Assembly: GCF_040712315.1 (NCBI RefSeq)
Contig: NC_134024.1
Location: 26,465,158-26,529,157 of the forward strand
Source: Castanea sativa
Lineage: Eukaryota; Streptophyta; Magnoliopsida; Fagales; Fagaceae
Length of the DNA stretch: 64,000 nt
Reading direction: 5' to 3'
Positions 11,513 through 22,014 of this stretch are shown here, one piece after another. The notes beneath the pieces are model-generated. The model saw only the letters and a list, made by a program, of their open reading frames with translations. It did no database searches and was not told the origin of the DNA. Position numbers and translations under genes: made by a program. The stretch's first letter is position 1. Every line of letters begins with the position of its first letter.

Positions 11513-12198
11513 TGATAAGGGTATTTATAGATCTAAAAAGCTGACAACACAAAGCACAAGTGAACGGACCAAATGTCTAATTGTTTAGCCTGACAAGCCC
11601 ACCTTGCAACATAGTAGATGGTTCTATTAGGCTAACGACATGACAAGATTGATGAACACATTTCCGTGGGCAAACGGATCCAGAGGAAGCGAACCTCAAT
11701 TAGACAGACCTCAATATGGATGGGCCCAACAAAGTGGATGGGTCTTAGGCGGACTGACCCAAGAAAGGGGGACGCATGGTACTCACGTACATGGCTCCCA
11801 CGTGGCTGGAAGTGCTCATCAAGAATCCTCATATGGAAAAGCGTTGCACCATACGCTTAATCATAATTGAGGGTTATCTACAAGGAAGACCATCTCGAAA
11901 AATCCAGAAATTTGATGGAGAGTTCTCCCCATAAAGAAAAGCCTTCCTCCTCAAGAAATTAAGGTCAAATCTACACCACTATATAACCCCCTAAAACCCT
12001 CTCTCACAAAGGTACGAACAATTTCTCTAAAGCTCATACTTTCTAGCATTAGTGGAGCTCTCTTTCGACTTAACCTTTGGAGGGTCTTTGGCCAGTACCC
12101 CACCGGTGCCCTTTGATTGGTTCTTCTCTTTTGTTCTTCAGGTGCCCCATTGACACATGTGGACGATCAGCTCAATGACGATTTTTTATGCATCCTCA
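11513..12198 (+). repeat. 3' LTR of the deleted gypsy element
   Basis: 686 bases, TGATAAGGG to GCATCCTCA, collinear with 5807-6483 with scattered substitutions and small indels. TATATAACC at about 11980 corresponds to the TATA box of the left LTR. The flank GAACT matches GAACC left of the element in four of five bases. Confidence 0.86.
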
Positions 12199-12949
12199 GA
12201 ACTCTAAATCTCTTTACCAAGTTATAAGAGTAAATGAGCTAAGTTCGAATTCATTGCTAAAGTTATTCTTTTAATGTACAAAATAATACCATGATGGTAA
12301 TTGATATTCTCAGCTGTGAGAGTCAAAGTTTGACAATCAGACATGGATTTTTAAGTGACAGCTTAGGCTAAATTCGGCCTATTCAATTTTCATATGGTTC
12401 AGGTGAAAGTTTTTATTGTTATTTTAATTTTAAGCTAGCATTTCAGCCCTTGGAAGTTTGAGCGAGAGAAGAATTTTATTATACATTTATTATTTTCTTT
12501 GTTAAATTTATTGTTGTATAGCTCCCACAAAAATTTAGACCCAAATATGGCCTTCAATGGGAGATCTCAACCTCCTAAAGTAGAGTATTAAGCACAATGA
12601 ATTAGTTGATATTGAAAATCACTTAGGCATCAAGAATTTTATAGTTCAACTAGTATTTTTTAATATTTCTAACAAAAATATCAAAGACTCACATTTTTCC
12701 TTCCCAGTGATCAAATTATCAAACAAAGCCAAAAAAAAAAAAAAAAAAAATACCACCAAGACATTTTCAGTGGCAGTGCATGTTCCTTCATCCATGTGCC
12801 AAATTTTATCTGGTCTACACCATGTGTATAATGTCATACACAAAACAAACCAATCTACATATTCAAATATAATGTCATAGATAAGTTCAATCGCACCCCC
12901 AATTCTATCATTTAATCTAAAATGATTATAGCTACGGTGGACTAACTAA
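12199..12949. other. downstream flank of the WAK gene, no gene seen
   Basis: AT-rich, with an A-run at 12730-12750. It includes the probable 3' UTR and polyadenylation region of the minus-strand kinase gene that ends at 12950, but I cannot place a poly(A) site. Confidence 0.4.
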
Positions 12950-15900
12950 TTATCTCCCGCCATCTAATGGTTTCAATACTTGGTTTGTCATGCTATCGTA
13001 CCCTGTAGTTGTACTGGTAGAAAAATTTGTGTCAACATCAATGTTGAATGATTGAGTAGGTGCACTGAGCAAGTACTCAGTCTCTTCTGTATAGACATTA
13101 GCATTTCCCCAAGGATGTTTTTCCATGATAACCAAGCCATCTAGTTCCATTGCCACTTCCTTCATAGAAGGCCTATCCTCGCCTCTCACATTTAAGCACC
13201 TTTTTGCAATATTAGCAACTTCCTTTAGTAGCTTAATATTACCCTCATTGACAATGTTATCCTCAAGAATTTGAAGTAGGCGGTCATCTTTTATTGCAGA
13301 AACAAAATACTTTGCTAGATTTCTGTCACTTTCCGGCATATTGAAAGAAAGTGCCATCCTACCTGTCAGAAGCTCTGCCAAAACAACACCAAAGCTATAG
13401 ACATCACTTTTTTCTGTTAGTTGACTAGTATGGAAGTATTCTGGGTCCATGTATCCGAAAGTTCCTTGCACCAGTGTGTTTAATTCTGTTTCATCAAGAG
13501 GAATCAACCTAGAGGCTCCAAAGTCAGACACTTTTGCTGTGAAGTTATCATCTAATAATATATTTGCAGTTTTAACATCTCTGTGTATGATTGGCACAGA
13601 AGTTGCAGAATGTAAGTATGCAAGTGCTCCTGCAGTTTCTGCTGCAATCTTCAAACGCTTTTCCCATGAAAGTAATAATGACCGACCATTATCATGAATG
13701 TGCTCAGAAAGAGTCCCATTTGTGATGAATTCATAAACTAGTAAGGGTACTTCTGTTTCCAGACAACAACCTAATAGCTTAACCACATTTCGATGGATAA
13801 TTTGAGTAAGCACAGTTATCTCATTTACGAATTGTTCAACCTGGCTCTGACTACCAATTTTAGACTTCTTAATAGCAATCACTTTGTTATTTGGTAATAT
13901 TCCTCTGTATACTGTTCCATAGCCTCCTTGGCCAAGGACTCTTTTCTCATCATAGTTGTTGGTGGCATTTTCAAGCTCTTCTGCACTATAAATTCTGGCT
14001 GTCTCCATAGACCCGCTGTGACTAGATAGTTTTTGTTGTAGGAGTAAGCCACCATTTTGTTGGAAGAATTTTTCTTTGAGCTTGATGAGCTTTCTTTTTT
14101 TCAGTCCCCAATATATCCATGAACCTCCCACAAGTAATACTAAAAGGCCAACACTGATACCTGCACACATTCAGACGTGCATTTTAAAGTTGTGGAAGTT
14201 TTTAACATTTTTATATATCTCGAAACCTTTAAGAACTAAATATTTAACATATGTATCATATGAAAATGACTCAGTTAATATTTGAATTACAAAGTAGTTA
14301 ATGACTACCGCATCAGAATATATTTTCCATCAACTCTCGATTGTGGTTCACCAGTTGAAATAGAATTGGTGAACCAAAATTTTGAATCGGAGTCATTTTT
14401 TAAAATCTTGATATTCTTTCTTATTTGAGAAGCAGCCAAATTAACCTTGAATTTTGATTTTATCCTTATTGTGACTAGTAGGGAGAAAACAGAGAAATAG
14501 AGAATGGAAGCAATGTTTAAGTTGGTTCGGCCTATTTAACAACATTCCTCTACAACGGATTAACTATCTTTACTATATTGAATTATTTATACAAAAAACC
14601 TAATAAAGAGTATCTATATGAAAACGTTAGGCATAAAGTTGATACCTTATCCTAAAATCACCATGGTAGTCCGTGAAATTCTACGAAACCACAATTTAAT
14701 ATATTTACAGTATATCTTATTGTATTTTAGTATTTTCCCCTCAAACTCCAGATGATATCTTAAAGATAACTTAAGTTTAGAATTTAGAGTTGTAAAGAAT
14801 ATCTGACTAGATTGGACCAAGTAAGATGTGTAGATGACCAATACCAATGTGGAATGGAATACACGAAACAAATGTCAACAGCATTAGACAACATGATCAA
14901 CAACGGATAGATATCAAGAAATGGCTGCTATGGTTTAAATGATGATGGTTACACCAGTGTCTGTTTAGTAGCTATATGGATTATAATGGATTTTTGGTTA
15001 TGTTGGAGTGTTCTTGAGAAGTTGCAATGGTTTTTGAGTAGACAATATTGATTGATATGTAACAATTCTTGGCTGGTTATGTTTTTCATAAAATATAATA
15101 TTTTATTTATTAAACATTCATTTGTATTCCATTATTAATTTATATTTAATTATTTTAGCATTGTTGATTTAAAGAAAAGAACCACAATTTCTTCCTTATT
15201 GTGTATATATAGTTAGCTAGTTAGTTGGTTATTTATAAAGTATCTATTTACTTCAAACATGGCTCAAGTATTGCATAAATTTTGTGAAATGAACCAAAGA
15301 TTTAAATGAGCGAAATGTTTATTTGAATTGTAATTTTATGATATGTTGATATATGATTTTTGGATATTGGATCTATTTTGGAAGTTAATAATACAATTTG
15401 ACCATACTTTGGATCCCATCCATGGGGTATACATTGGTAAATTTTTTCAAGGGCTTACCACCGACTTACGTGTGGTTATGGGTCTTGTTATGGAGATATA
15501 GTGTAACCATAGTTATAAAGATTATTAAGTACATAAAATCTTATTAGATTTCACATCATTTCAAGTCCAATTAAATTTTTTATGTTTTGGAATTCATTGC
15601 AAATTATATGTTAATTTTCAAACTAATGAGATACAATTTCTATTCTACCCAAAAAGAAAAAAAGAAAAAAAAGAAGAAGAGATACAATTTCTAAGCCTAT
15701 GAGTTTGTCCTAAATTTTTTTATTTATTTTCTTGTATATATGCTTAATGTAACTAGATGGGATTGTGGCTACTTGTTGAGCTGTGAAACTCACCACTTTC
15801 TTTCTCTATTTCAAAATTTTTAAGTAGTAATAGGTTTGCGTTATCGGAAAGGTGGTGCCCATGAGAAGAGTAGTAGGATTTGATACTAATGTTAGTGACT

Positions 15901-18900
15901 ATTGGAAGATTTGAAATTTTCACTTTTCTGCCGGTTGTAATAGTCTAGGAAATTTCATTTAACTATTGAAATATTAGCCAATTGGAATTGTTAATATTTG
16001 TTTATGAGAGAATAGTCAACAGAAGTTTTGCTTGTTTTTTAATTCTTAAAAAAAAAAAAGATTTGACTATAAATTAAACCACAACCAACAATATGAAAAT
16101 GACATATGTTCTTGTCATGTGCAATATAATTACATTACTTATTGAAAGGGCCACTTGTGATAATCACTTTAATTGTAACATAAAAAAAACCATGTTAATT
16201 TTAATATATATATATTAACCTGTGTCATAATCAAAGCAATTCTGTAATTTATCGAAAACCCCTTTTAGAGACAGTGTGAATTACAACTTAACTCCAAAAT
16301 TCTTTTACGGAAAATTAATAAAAGAAACAAATCTCATACGGGGAATATATCTTATTCAACTTTGAACTAGTTTTGCTCTTTTTTGCACTAAAATTTTTCC
16401 TAAATTGAAAAAAAATTAAAAATTGGTTATATTTTTTTTAGTTTGTCAGGTTCCACAAGGATTAAGGTGATGATTACTCTACAAGTATAAGTATTTGTGG
16501 GATATGGGAGATAAGAGTCGGAGTTTAAGTCTCTAGAAGAGAGCTTCATACGCATATATATTTAGATTATGTTAGAGTATAATTTCTATTTTGTATATAA
16601 AAAAAGTGTCGAAATTCAAATACCCTCTAAAATTATCTGGGCATCAAAATACTTTTTATATGAACCAAAAGACCGTTTAGTACATTTTCTATAAAAAGAA
16701 AAGAAAGAAAAGACAGTTTAGTACCCCAAAAAAAGAAAAAAACTCTAGAAAAATGATAGAGATTTTTGTTAAATTGAGTCTATCTATTAAATGTTATTTT
16801 TGCATAAATAATCTATTTTATCAAATTTCCTAAATAAATTTGGAAGTTCAAATAGATTTGAAAGTATAATTTAGGTGAACACACTATAATATATGAGTTG
16901 ATATGCTATTGAAACTTCCAAGTTTATTTTGGGGCTTTAGGGTTTGTTTATTTTACTTATTTAATTAGATACAATTTTATTTTAGATAAATTATTAAAAA
17001 AATAAATTAATGAAAATAAGTTCATTAAGGCATAACCTACCAAAATTTTAAAGATATATGGGCCAGGCATGATGGGAGTGATGGATTGTTCAAGAAGGAA
17101 TGGAATCATGTTATGGTTGGGCTTTGGTTTGTGTTTAAGTCTTGATACAACGGGAAGTTTCCTATGGTGCATCTCTATTTATATTGGACTTTAATTGCAG
17201 GTTGAGTTTGTGAGCTTTGTTTACAAATTTGGAATTTCGCTGTATTTGACAGTTTCGGCTTCTTTAAAATATGGGCCCAAGATTGTTAAATGGTCACCGT
17301 TCCGGTTTTTGCAATGATGGGGTCATAATCACTCTAATTTCTCCGCCATCATTGCACAAACCACTATCATTGCAAAAGGTTTGAAATTTCTTCGCTTTGA
17401 TAGATTCCACAGTTACATAAGACTATTTACTATACGAGTTTTGTGTTTGTCGTTTGGTCGAAATTAAGCATATTTTGATTTCACATCTCTGAATGAGACC
17501 TCAATAATTAATCTATCAATACTCATTAATAAATATTTTTCTATGGTGAGCTTATTTACAAGTTTCAAAACATTAGCTTTTTGTTAATGAACTACTATAA
17601 TTTTTAGAATTATTTTTGTTTTTTAAAAACAAAAATAGAACAATTATTTTGCAGTTTTGTTTTATTGTTGAATAATGAACCAATAACAAAATAAGCTCTA
17701 TCCAAAATCCAAGTCTTAAACAGAGCAAAAACCAAATTATTAATTAGTATTTTAGTCAATTCTAGTGATTCTTTTTTGGATGAATAAGAATTTTTTATTC
17801 AGACAGGAAAAAACCTGCTAGGCAGGAAACGACACAAGCAATCGCACAAGCTACTATCCTAATGAATGTCCTTCTATAAAATATTAAATCAAATATCATT
17901 TAATTTTCTAATCCATGCGTGTATTCTATTAATAATAATAACAATAACAGAATTAATTTTTATATACTTACCTAGTGTAATAATGATTAGGTTGGATTGG
18001 CTCACTTTAGCACGGCAACCAGTTCCATTTTTCAACCCATCGCCTTCGTACCCCTTTGGACAATTGCAATAGAAACTCCCAGGAATGTTATGACATTCTT
18101 TGTCACAGGGGTTTGAATTTTCGCACTCATTAATATCTGAGACACAATGCAACATAATAAACTCAGTCAATTGAAGGAGATAAAAATAAACCATCTAGTA
18201 AATTAAATGTATATTAGTACCATAGCAACCATGGAGGAGGTATGGGTTTCCTTGAAAGCCAGAAGAGCAATTGCAACGATATCCAGGACTGTTGTCGGAT
18301 TCATAACATGTACTATTTTCTGCTTTACATGCATAGCTTACTGAATTTCTTTGAGCATCTAGGCATGTCTCATGCCCGACTGCCCAATCAAGCACCACAG
18401 GAACGGTATCATTCTTAAAATTTGTAAGATCTAAAGAGGAAAAGTTGTATGCATTTTCTTCCACTACAAAACCGATATCACATGGATTGAATTCGAGAAC
18501 TTTGGAGTGGTTGTCAAGGCTCTCCAAAACCACAATAAAATCTGTTACACCTTTAGGGATAGGAGTCTGGCAGCAGCCAATGCCAGAGCAAGACCCGGTA
18601 TCCACACTTTCAATGTTGTCACAGAGTGATAGGCATCCCGTTGTATAGTTCTTTCCATCTATATTTCCAATAAGCGCCAGAGTGTCACAACCAATGGCTG
18701 TGAACATGTTCCTCTCGTGTGAGATAGGAAAATTTGGAGACGTAAGTGAGGAATAACTGTTGCTGAAATTAAGCCCTGACTTGTTGTAGCAATCACGTGC
18801 TACGAATGTTGAGACTCGCAGTTCACCATCCAGCGAGATGTTGAGAACTTGTAGATTACCATAGCCCAGAAAAGGCATTGGAGGGTTGAAATGAGTGTCG

Positions 18901-19082
18901 TTACAAATGATGAGAAAAGACTCTTCAAGGTAACAGCCCTCCTTTGTTCCAAATGGGTAGGGGATGTTAAGTGATCCACAATTCTGCATGCAGTTCGAAT
19001 TTGGTTGAGATGCTGCTGTTGCTGCTAAAATTATCAACCCAAGTAACTGAAGTTGTGGAAAAAGCATTCCACTAAAAGCCAT
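12950..19082 (-). CDS. wall-associated receptor kinase (WAK), three exons, apparently intact
   Basis: Exons on the minus strand are 18221-19082, 17972-18136 and 12950-14160. All introns are GT..AG, and the phases join in frame to 745 codons plus stop, a normal WAK length. Residues 1-25 are a signal peptide ([20 protein letters not shown]). A Cys-rich galacturonan-binding region follows with [11 protein letters not shown] at about 35-45, then an EGF-like stretch (about 245-287). A calcium-binding EGF begins DINEC at residue 288, exactly at the exon 2 start. A membrane segment lies at 344-362. The Ser/Thr kinase has its glycine loop [10 protein letters not shown] at 418-427, lysine in VIAIKK at about 440, HRDVKTAN from 535, and DFG at 556-558. 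It is an RD kinase. WAKs sit in the plasma membrane, bind pectin or oligogalacturonides and signal in growth and defence. A decayed sister copy lies at 36768-50626 on the same strand. Expression evidence is not available here. Confidence 0.93.
14161..17971 (-). other. intron 2 of the WAK gene (3.8 kb)
   Basis: Donor GTAAGT at 17966-17971 follows CACTAG, and the acceptor reads TGTGTGCAG at 14161-14169. It is AT-rich with no protein motif and no clear transposon ends. A short stretch near 14280-14340 is shared with 37575-37650 of the sister pseudogene, where it is fused directly to the middle of the kinase exon. Confidence 0.8.
18137..18220 (-). other. intron 1 of the WAK gene (84 bp)
   Basis: The donor GTACTAAT directly follows the codon start TATG, and the acceptor TGTCTCAG lies just before ATATTAATGAG. 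The split codon restores Asp of the DINEC motif. The pseudogene copy has the same positions (49642-49767). Confidence 0.88.
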
Positions 19083-19438
19083 GGATTCTTTTTTTCTTTG
19101 TCTATGTGCTTTTGTAAAAAATTGGTACTTTCTTTTGTGCAATACCCTTGAATGGCCCCTTTATAGAAGGACCTTTCGCTAGACTCAGTCCCTGATGGAG
19201 GTGTATATCGGGTTTCTTGGTGACTTTGTTTCTCAGCAGAGCGATTGATTCTATTGTGTTTGGATGTGCTAAACCTTTAGAGATTCTGCTGATTTTGTAG
19301 GCACAGGGAAGGAAATAGTGAAATAACAAGTCAACGCGCCAATTTTTTTTTTTTTTTTTTTGAGAAAAAAAAATGTATTATTATGTTTTGGTGCATGTCT
19401 TTTTCTCGAGGTTGTCTCTATTTGTCTTAGTAAGCTAC
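19083..19438 (-). promoter_or_regulatory. immediate upstream region of the WAK gene
   Basis: The 5' leader and promoter should lie here. The sequence just before the ATG is AAAGAATCC, with pyrimidine-rich TTTCTTTGTC words on the coding strand. A T-run is at 19344-19362. No unambiguous TATA box can be chosen by eye. Confidence 0.35.
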
Positions 19439-19439
19439 T

Positions 19440-19582
19440 GTACAAAAAACGAAGACTGACTTACTGAATAGTCAGTCTTGCACTTTGATGCATGCACCTT
19501 CAGTAAGTCAGTCTTCATTTTTTGGACGTTCTATGCACCTTGATGCATGCACCTTCAGTAAGTCAGTCTTCGTTTTTTGTAC
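19440..19582. repeat. short hairpin with 28-bp perfect arms plus a third internal copy
   Basis: 19440-19467 and 19555-19582 are exact reverse complements over 28 bases. The arms contain GAAGACTGACTTACTGA and TCAGTAAGTCAGTCTTC. A third copy of the right arm, with two changes, sits at 19499-19526. The segment ATGCACCTTCAGTAAGTCAG is directly repeated. The structure lies about 360-500 bases upstream of the WAK start codon. Confidence 0.85.
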
Positions 19583-19583
19583 G

Positions 19584-20351
19584 CTAATTGGGCGAAATTT
19601 TTGAATTAGATACGAACTAAATCCGTGGTAGTACATCAATTTTGACTTAATCCATATGCTTTACTAAGTGATGGTGTGTAAATTGTAACTCAAGTTAGTT
19701 CGTCCAGATGGTGTTGAACCCTCGTCACTACTCCTGCAAAGTGGAACAAAGGTTCTCTTAAAGTGGTCACTAGTGTAGTGCCTGTCACAACGTCAGTATG
19801 TAGAAATCTTTTGAAAGAAATAAGAAAATTCTAAATATCAAAGATATCAGTGTAAAAGTATTCTATTTGGGTGAGAATTTTGTACTTTTTGTGTTTCTAA
19901 TGAGCGTGTATATATATAGCTTTGTGGTTTCTAGCCGTTGGGGCCTTGATTGTGGTTTTAATACTATTTACATATTTAAAAATTATTTTATTACAGTGTT
20001 TTCAGTTTTCAGTAATAAACGGTACTCAAACAAACCAAGTCAATGCCCTAGTGTATTGATTAAAATTTAAAAATATAATCTTCTTCTTTTCTATTTATTT
20101 CAGTAAGCTAGTGTACAAAACATCCCCGCGTGGTTAATTTTTATTCGAATCAATGAAAGCCAATGTTTGAATTTTAGTCAATACTTTTTTATTAAAACAC
20201 GAGGACTCGCTGAAGATGCATGCCTCCAGCCTATTTGTTCGAGGAAATGTCCCTTCTCTAGTCCTCTTCAAAGGAAGAATTCAGTTTATAATTCCCAGGC
20301 ATTTGATATTGTATATTTGTATTGATCGGAAATTATGGACTTTGAGGTGTA
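19584..20351. other. intergenic, no gene seen
   Basis: AT-rich. TAAGCTAGTGTACAAAAC at about 20104 resembles the outer flank of the hairpin (TAAGCTACTGTACAAAAA, 19431), so another fragment of that repeat may lie here. Open frames are short and without motifs. Confidence 0.4.
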
Positions 20352-20361
20352 TATAGAATAG

Positions 20362-20655
20362 GGAAAAATGGGCATTTGCCCTTAACTTACAAACTATGCA
20401 ATAAAATGTTCATATTTTGAAACTATTTAACAAAATGCTCCTGTTTTTTAAACCTGACAAAATCGAGTTACAAATAAAACTCAACATTAGCAATGTCGAG
20501 TTCTATACATATTTTACCACTCAATTTTATTGGAAAATTTAAGTAGAACTCGATTTTTAGGATATCAAATTTACACATAACTCGATTTTGTTAAAATTGA
20601 GTTTCAAAATAAAGACATTTAGTTGCATAATTTGTAAATTAAGCTCATTTTCTCC
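20362..20655. mobile_element. Mutator-type MITE with 10-bp target duplication
   Basis: A 294-base element with long terminal inverted repeats. The left end GGAAAAATGGGC..TTACAAACTATGCAA pairs with the reverse complement of the right end, GGAGAAAATGAGC..TTACAAATTATGCAA, and pairing continues into ATTTTGAAACT. It is flanked by the identical 10-mer TATAGAATAG at 20352-20361 and 20656-20665. The 9-11 base target duplication and long inverted ends point to a MULE-mobilised, non-coding element. Internal words CTCGA and AACTCGATTTT form further inverted pairs. Confidence 0.87.
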
Positions 20656-20665
20656 TATAGAATAG

Positions 20666-21419
20666 AACAGTCTTGAAAGCAATAATTGCTCTCACTTCGA
20701 AAGAGGATTTGTTATCGGTGAGTAGTCAATTCAGCTCTAAGATATAATAAAATCACCAACTACATACAACAGTTTTAGAAGTTTCCTCTTAAAAGAATTT
20801 CCTAGGCTCAGCAAAAAAAAAAAAAAGAAAAAAAAAATCCTAGGAAACTATATATTTGACTAAGTAATGTAAGAAAAATGCAAGTTGTAGTTCATAAAAA
20901 AATGGCAGTTGTAATAACTTATTTCTGGCCACAACTAACAGATCATGAGTAGTTTTAGTATAAAATTATAGCTTTTTTTTTTTTTTTAAGAACAAATACA
21001 CATACAAGAGAGAGGGAAAGAAATTTAACTCAAAGACATTTCACAAACTCTACTCAAAAAGTAATAAAAAAAAATAAAAAAATAAAAAGGATTTGTATTC
21101 TCAAGGGTGGAGGAGGGGGGCAGGGGCAAGTGCCCCTCCTAAACTTAAAAAAAATTTCTCTAATAATATTATAATGACCTAAAATACCTTATTTCCACGA
21201 CACAAAAGACAAAAAAAAATTTCTCAAATCACCATACCTTTTCTAAGTAGACTTCTACACCTACTACAATTCTAATATATAAAACCAATAGGTCCACTTA
21301 GTGATGATTAAAAAGAAAAAATAAAATAAATCTCTACATTGATTCATTGTATGGTAGTCTGAACACAAAAGCTTGATGGACTAGACAAAAACGTACTACA
21401 AGTCTACAACTATAAGGCC
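20666..21419. other. intergenic with low-complexity runs, no gene
   Basis: A-rich runs at 20814-20837 and 21066-21089 and a G-rich patch at 21105-21135 (GGGGCAAGTGCCCCTCC). 21275-21315 (TATAAAACC..TCCACTTAGTGATGATTAAAAA) is repeated with changes at 21829-21865, on the far side of the LINE fragment. Confidence 0.45.
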
Positions 21420-21835
21420 TTGGAAACAGAGGCAAGGGCAATGCAGGAAGGGGTTCAGCTAGCATGGGAGCTGGGGTTGAGGGAGATCATAATTGAAGGA
21501 GACGCCCAAGTAGTTATCAAAGCCTTGCTAAATCCTGAGTCTTGCCCGTGGTCTATTCAGAAAATAATTGAGGGCTGTTTGCAAAGCCTTAGCTGCTTTA
21601 AGGTGTGGACTGCATCCCATGTTAGCAGAAAAGGAAATGTAGCAGCTCATGTGATGGCTAGGATGGTCAAATCTATTGTGGATTGTTAAATATGGGTAGA
21701 AGATACTCCGCCCATTATTGCTGACCAAGTGCTCAAAGATGTAACAAATTTGTATCATGTTTTGGTCTAATCAAGTTCTATCCAGATTTCTAATAAAAAA
21801 AAAAAATAATAATAATAATAATAATAATATAAAAC
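21420..21835 (+). pseudogene. 5'-truncated LINE: RNase H domain and 3' tail
   Basis: The open stretch 21420-21689 encodes an RNase H-like domain as found at the end of plant L1 ORF2: EARAMQEGVQLAWELGLREI, IEGDAQVVIKAL, and HVSRKGNVAAHVMAR. Its frame lacks any reverse transcriptase upstream. About 100 bases after the stop it ends in an A-rich / (AAT)n tail at 21790-21830, as expected for target-primed insertion with 5' truncation. It is not a host RNase H gene. Confidence 0.8.
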
Positions 21836-22014
21836 CGTGGGTTCCATTTGGTAATGATTAAAAAAATAAAAAATAACAACCTTGCTACTGGCTACACCTA
21901 CACGAAATAGGATTAGTATAAGTCTGGAAAAAAGAAAAAAGTGTATATATAATGCAAACAAAGCACGCTTCCCATAAAAATAAAAAAATTATTTTCATAT
22001 TCACACACTAAGTC

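Larger units (their letters stand above)
5807..12198 (+). mobile_element. deleted Tat/Retand-type Ty3/gypsy element with internal tandem arrays
   Basis: Two direct LTRs (5807-6483 and 11513-12198) share long stretches, for example TGACAAC, AGTGAACG, GGATCCAGAGGAAGCGAACC, CTTTGGCCAGTACCCCAC and the end GATTTTTTRTGCATC. The 5-base flanks are GAACC and GAACT, a target duplication with one mismatch. A primer binding site follows the left LTR and a G-rich tract (TGAGGGGGTAG) precedes the right one. Of the coding capacity only the end of reverse transcriptase/RNase H and a scrap of integrase remain (6607-7500). gag, protease and most of reverse transcriptase are gone. About half of the inside is tandem repeat (7535-9995 and 10090-10465). 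It is non-autonomous and old. Confidence 0.87.

Noticed and set aside
14161..14170. ATG at 14168-14170 as start of a soluble kinase
   Set aside because: It lies in the intron just before the acceptor; the exon joins in phase with exon 2 and the upstream exons are intact.
21420..21689. Independent RNase H-like host gene
   Set aside because: No start context, 3' end with (AAT)n tail and LINE-type sequence; better explained as a truncated LINE.
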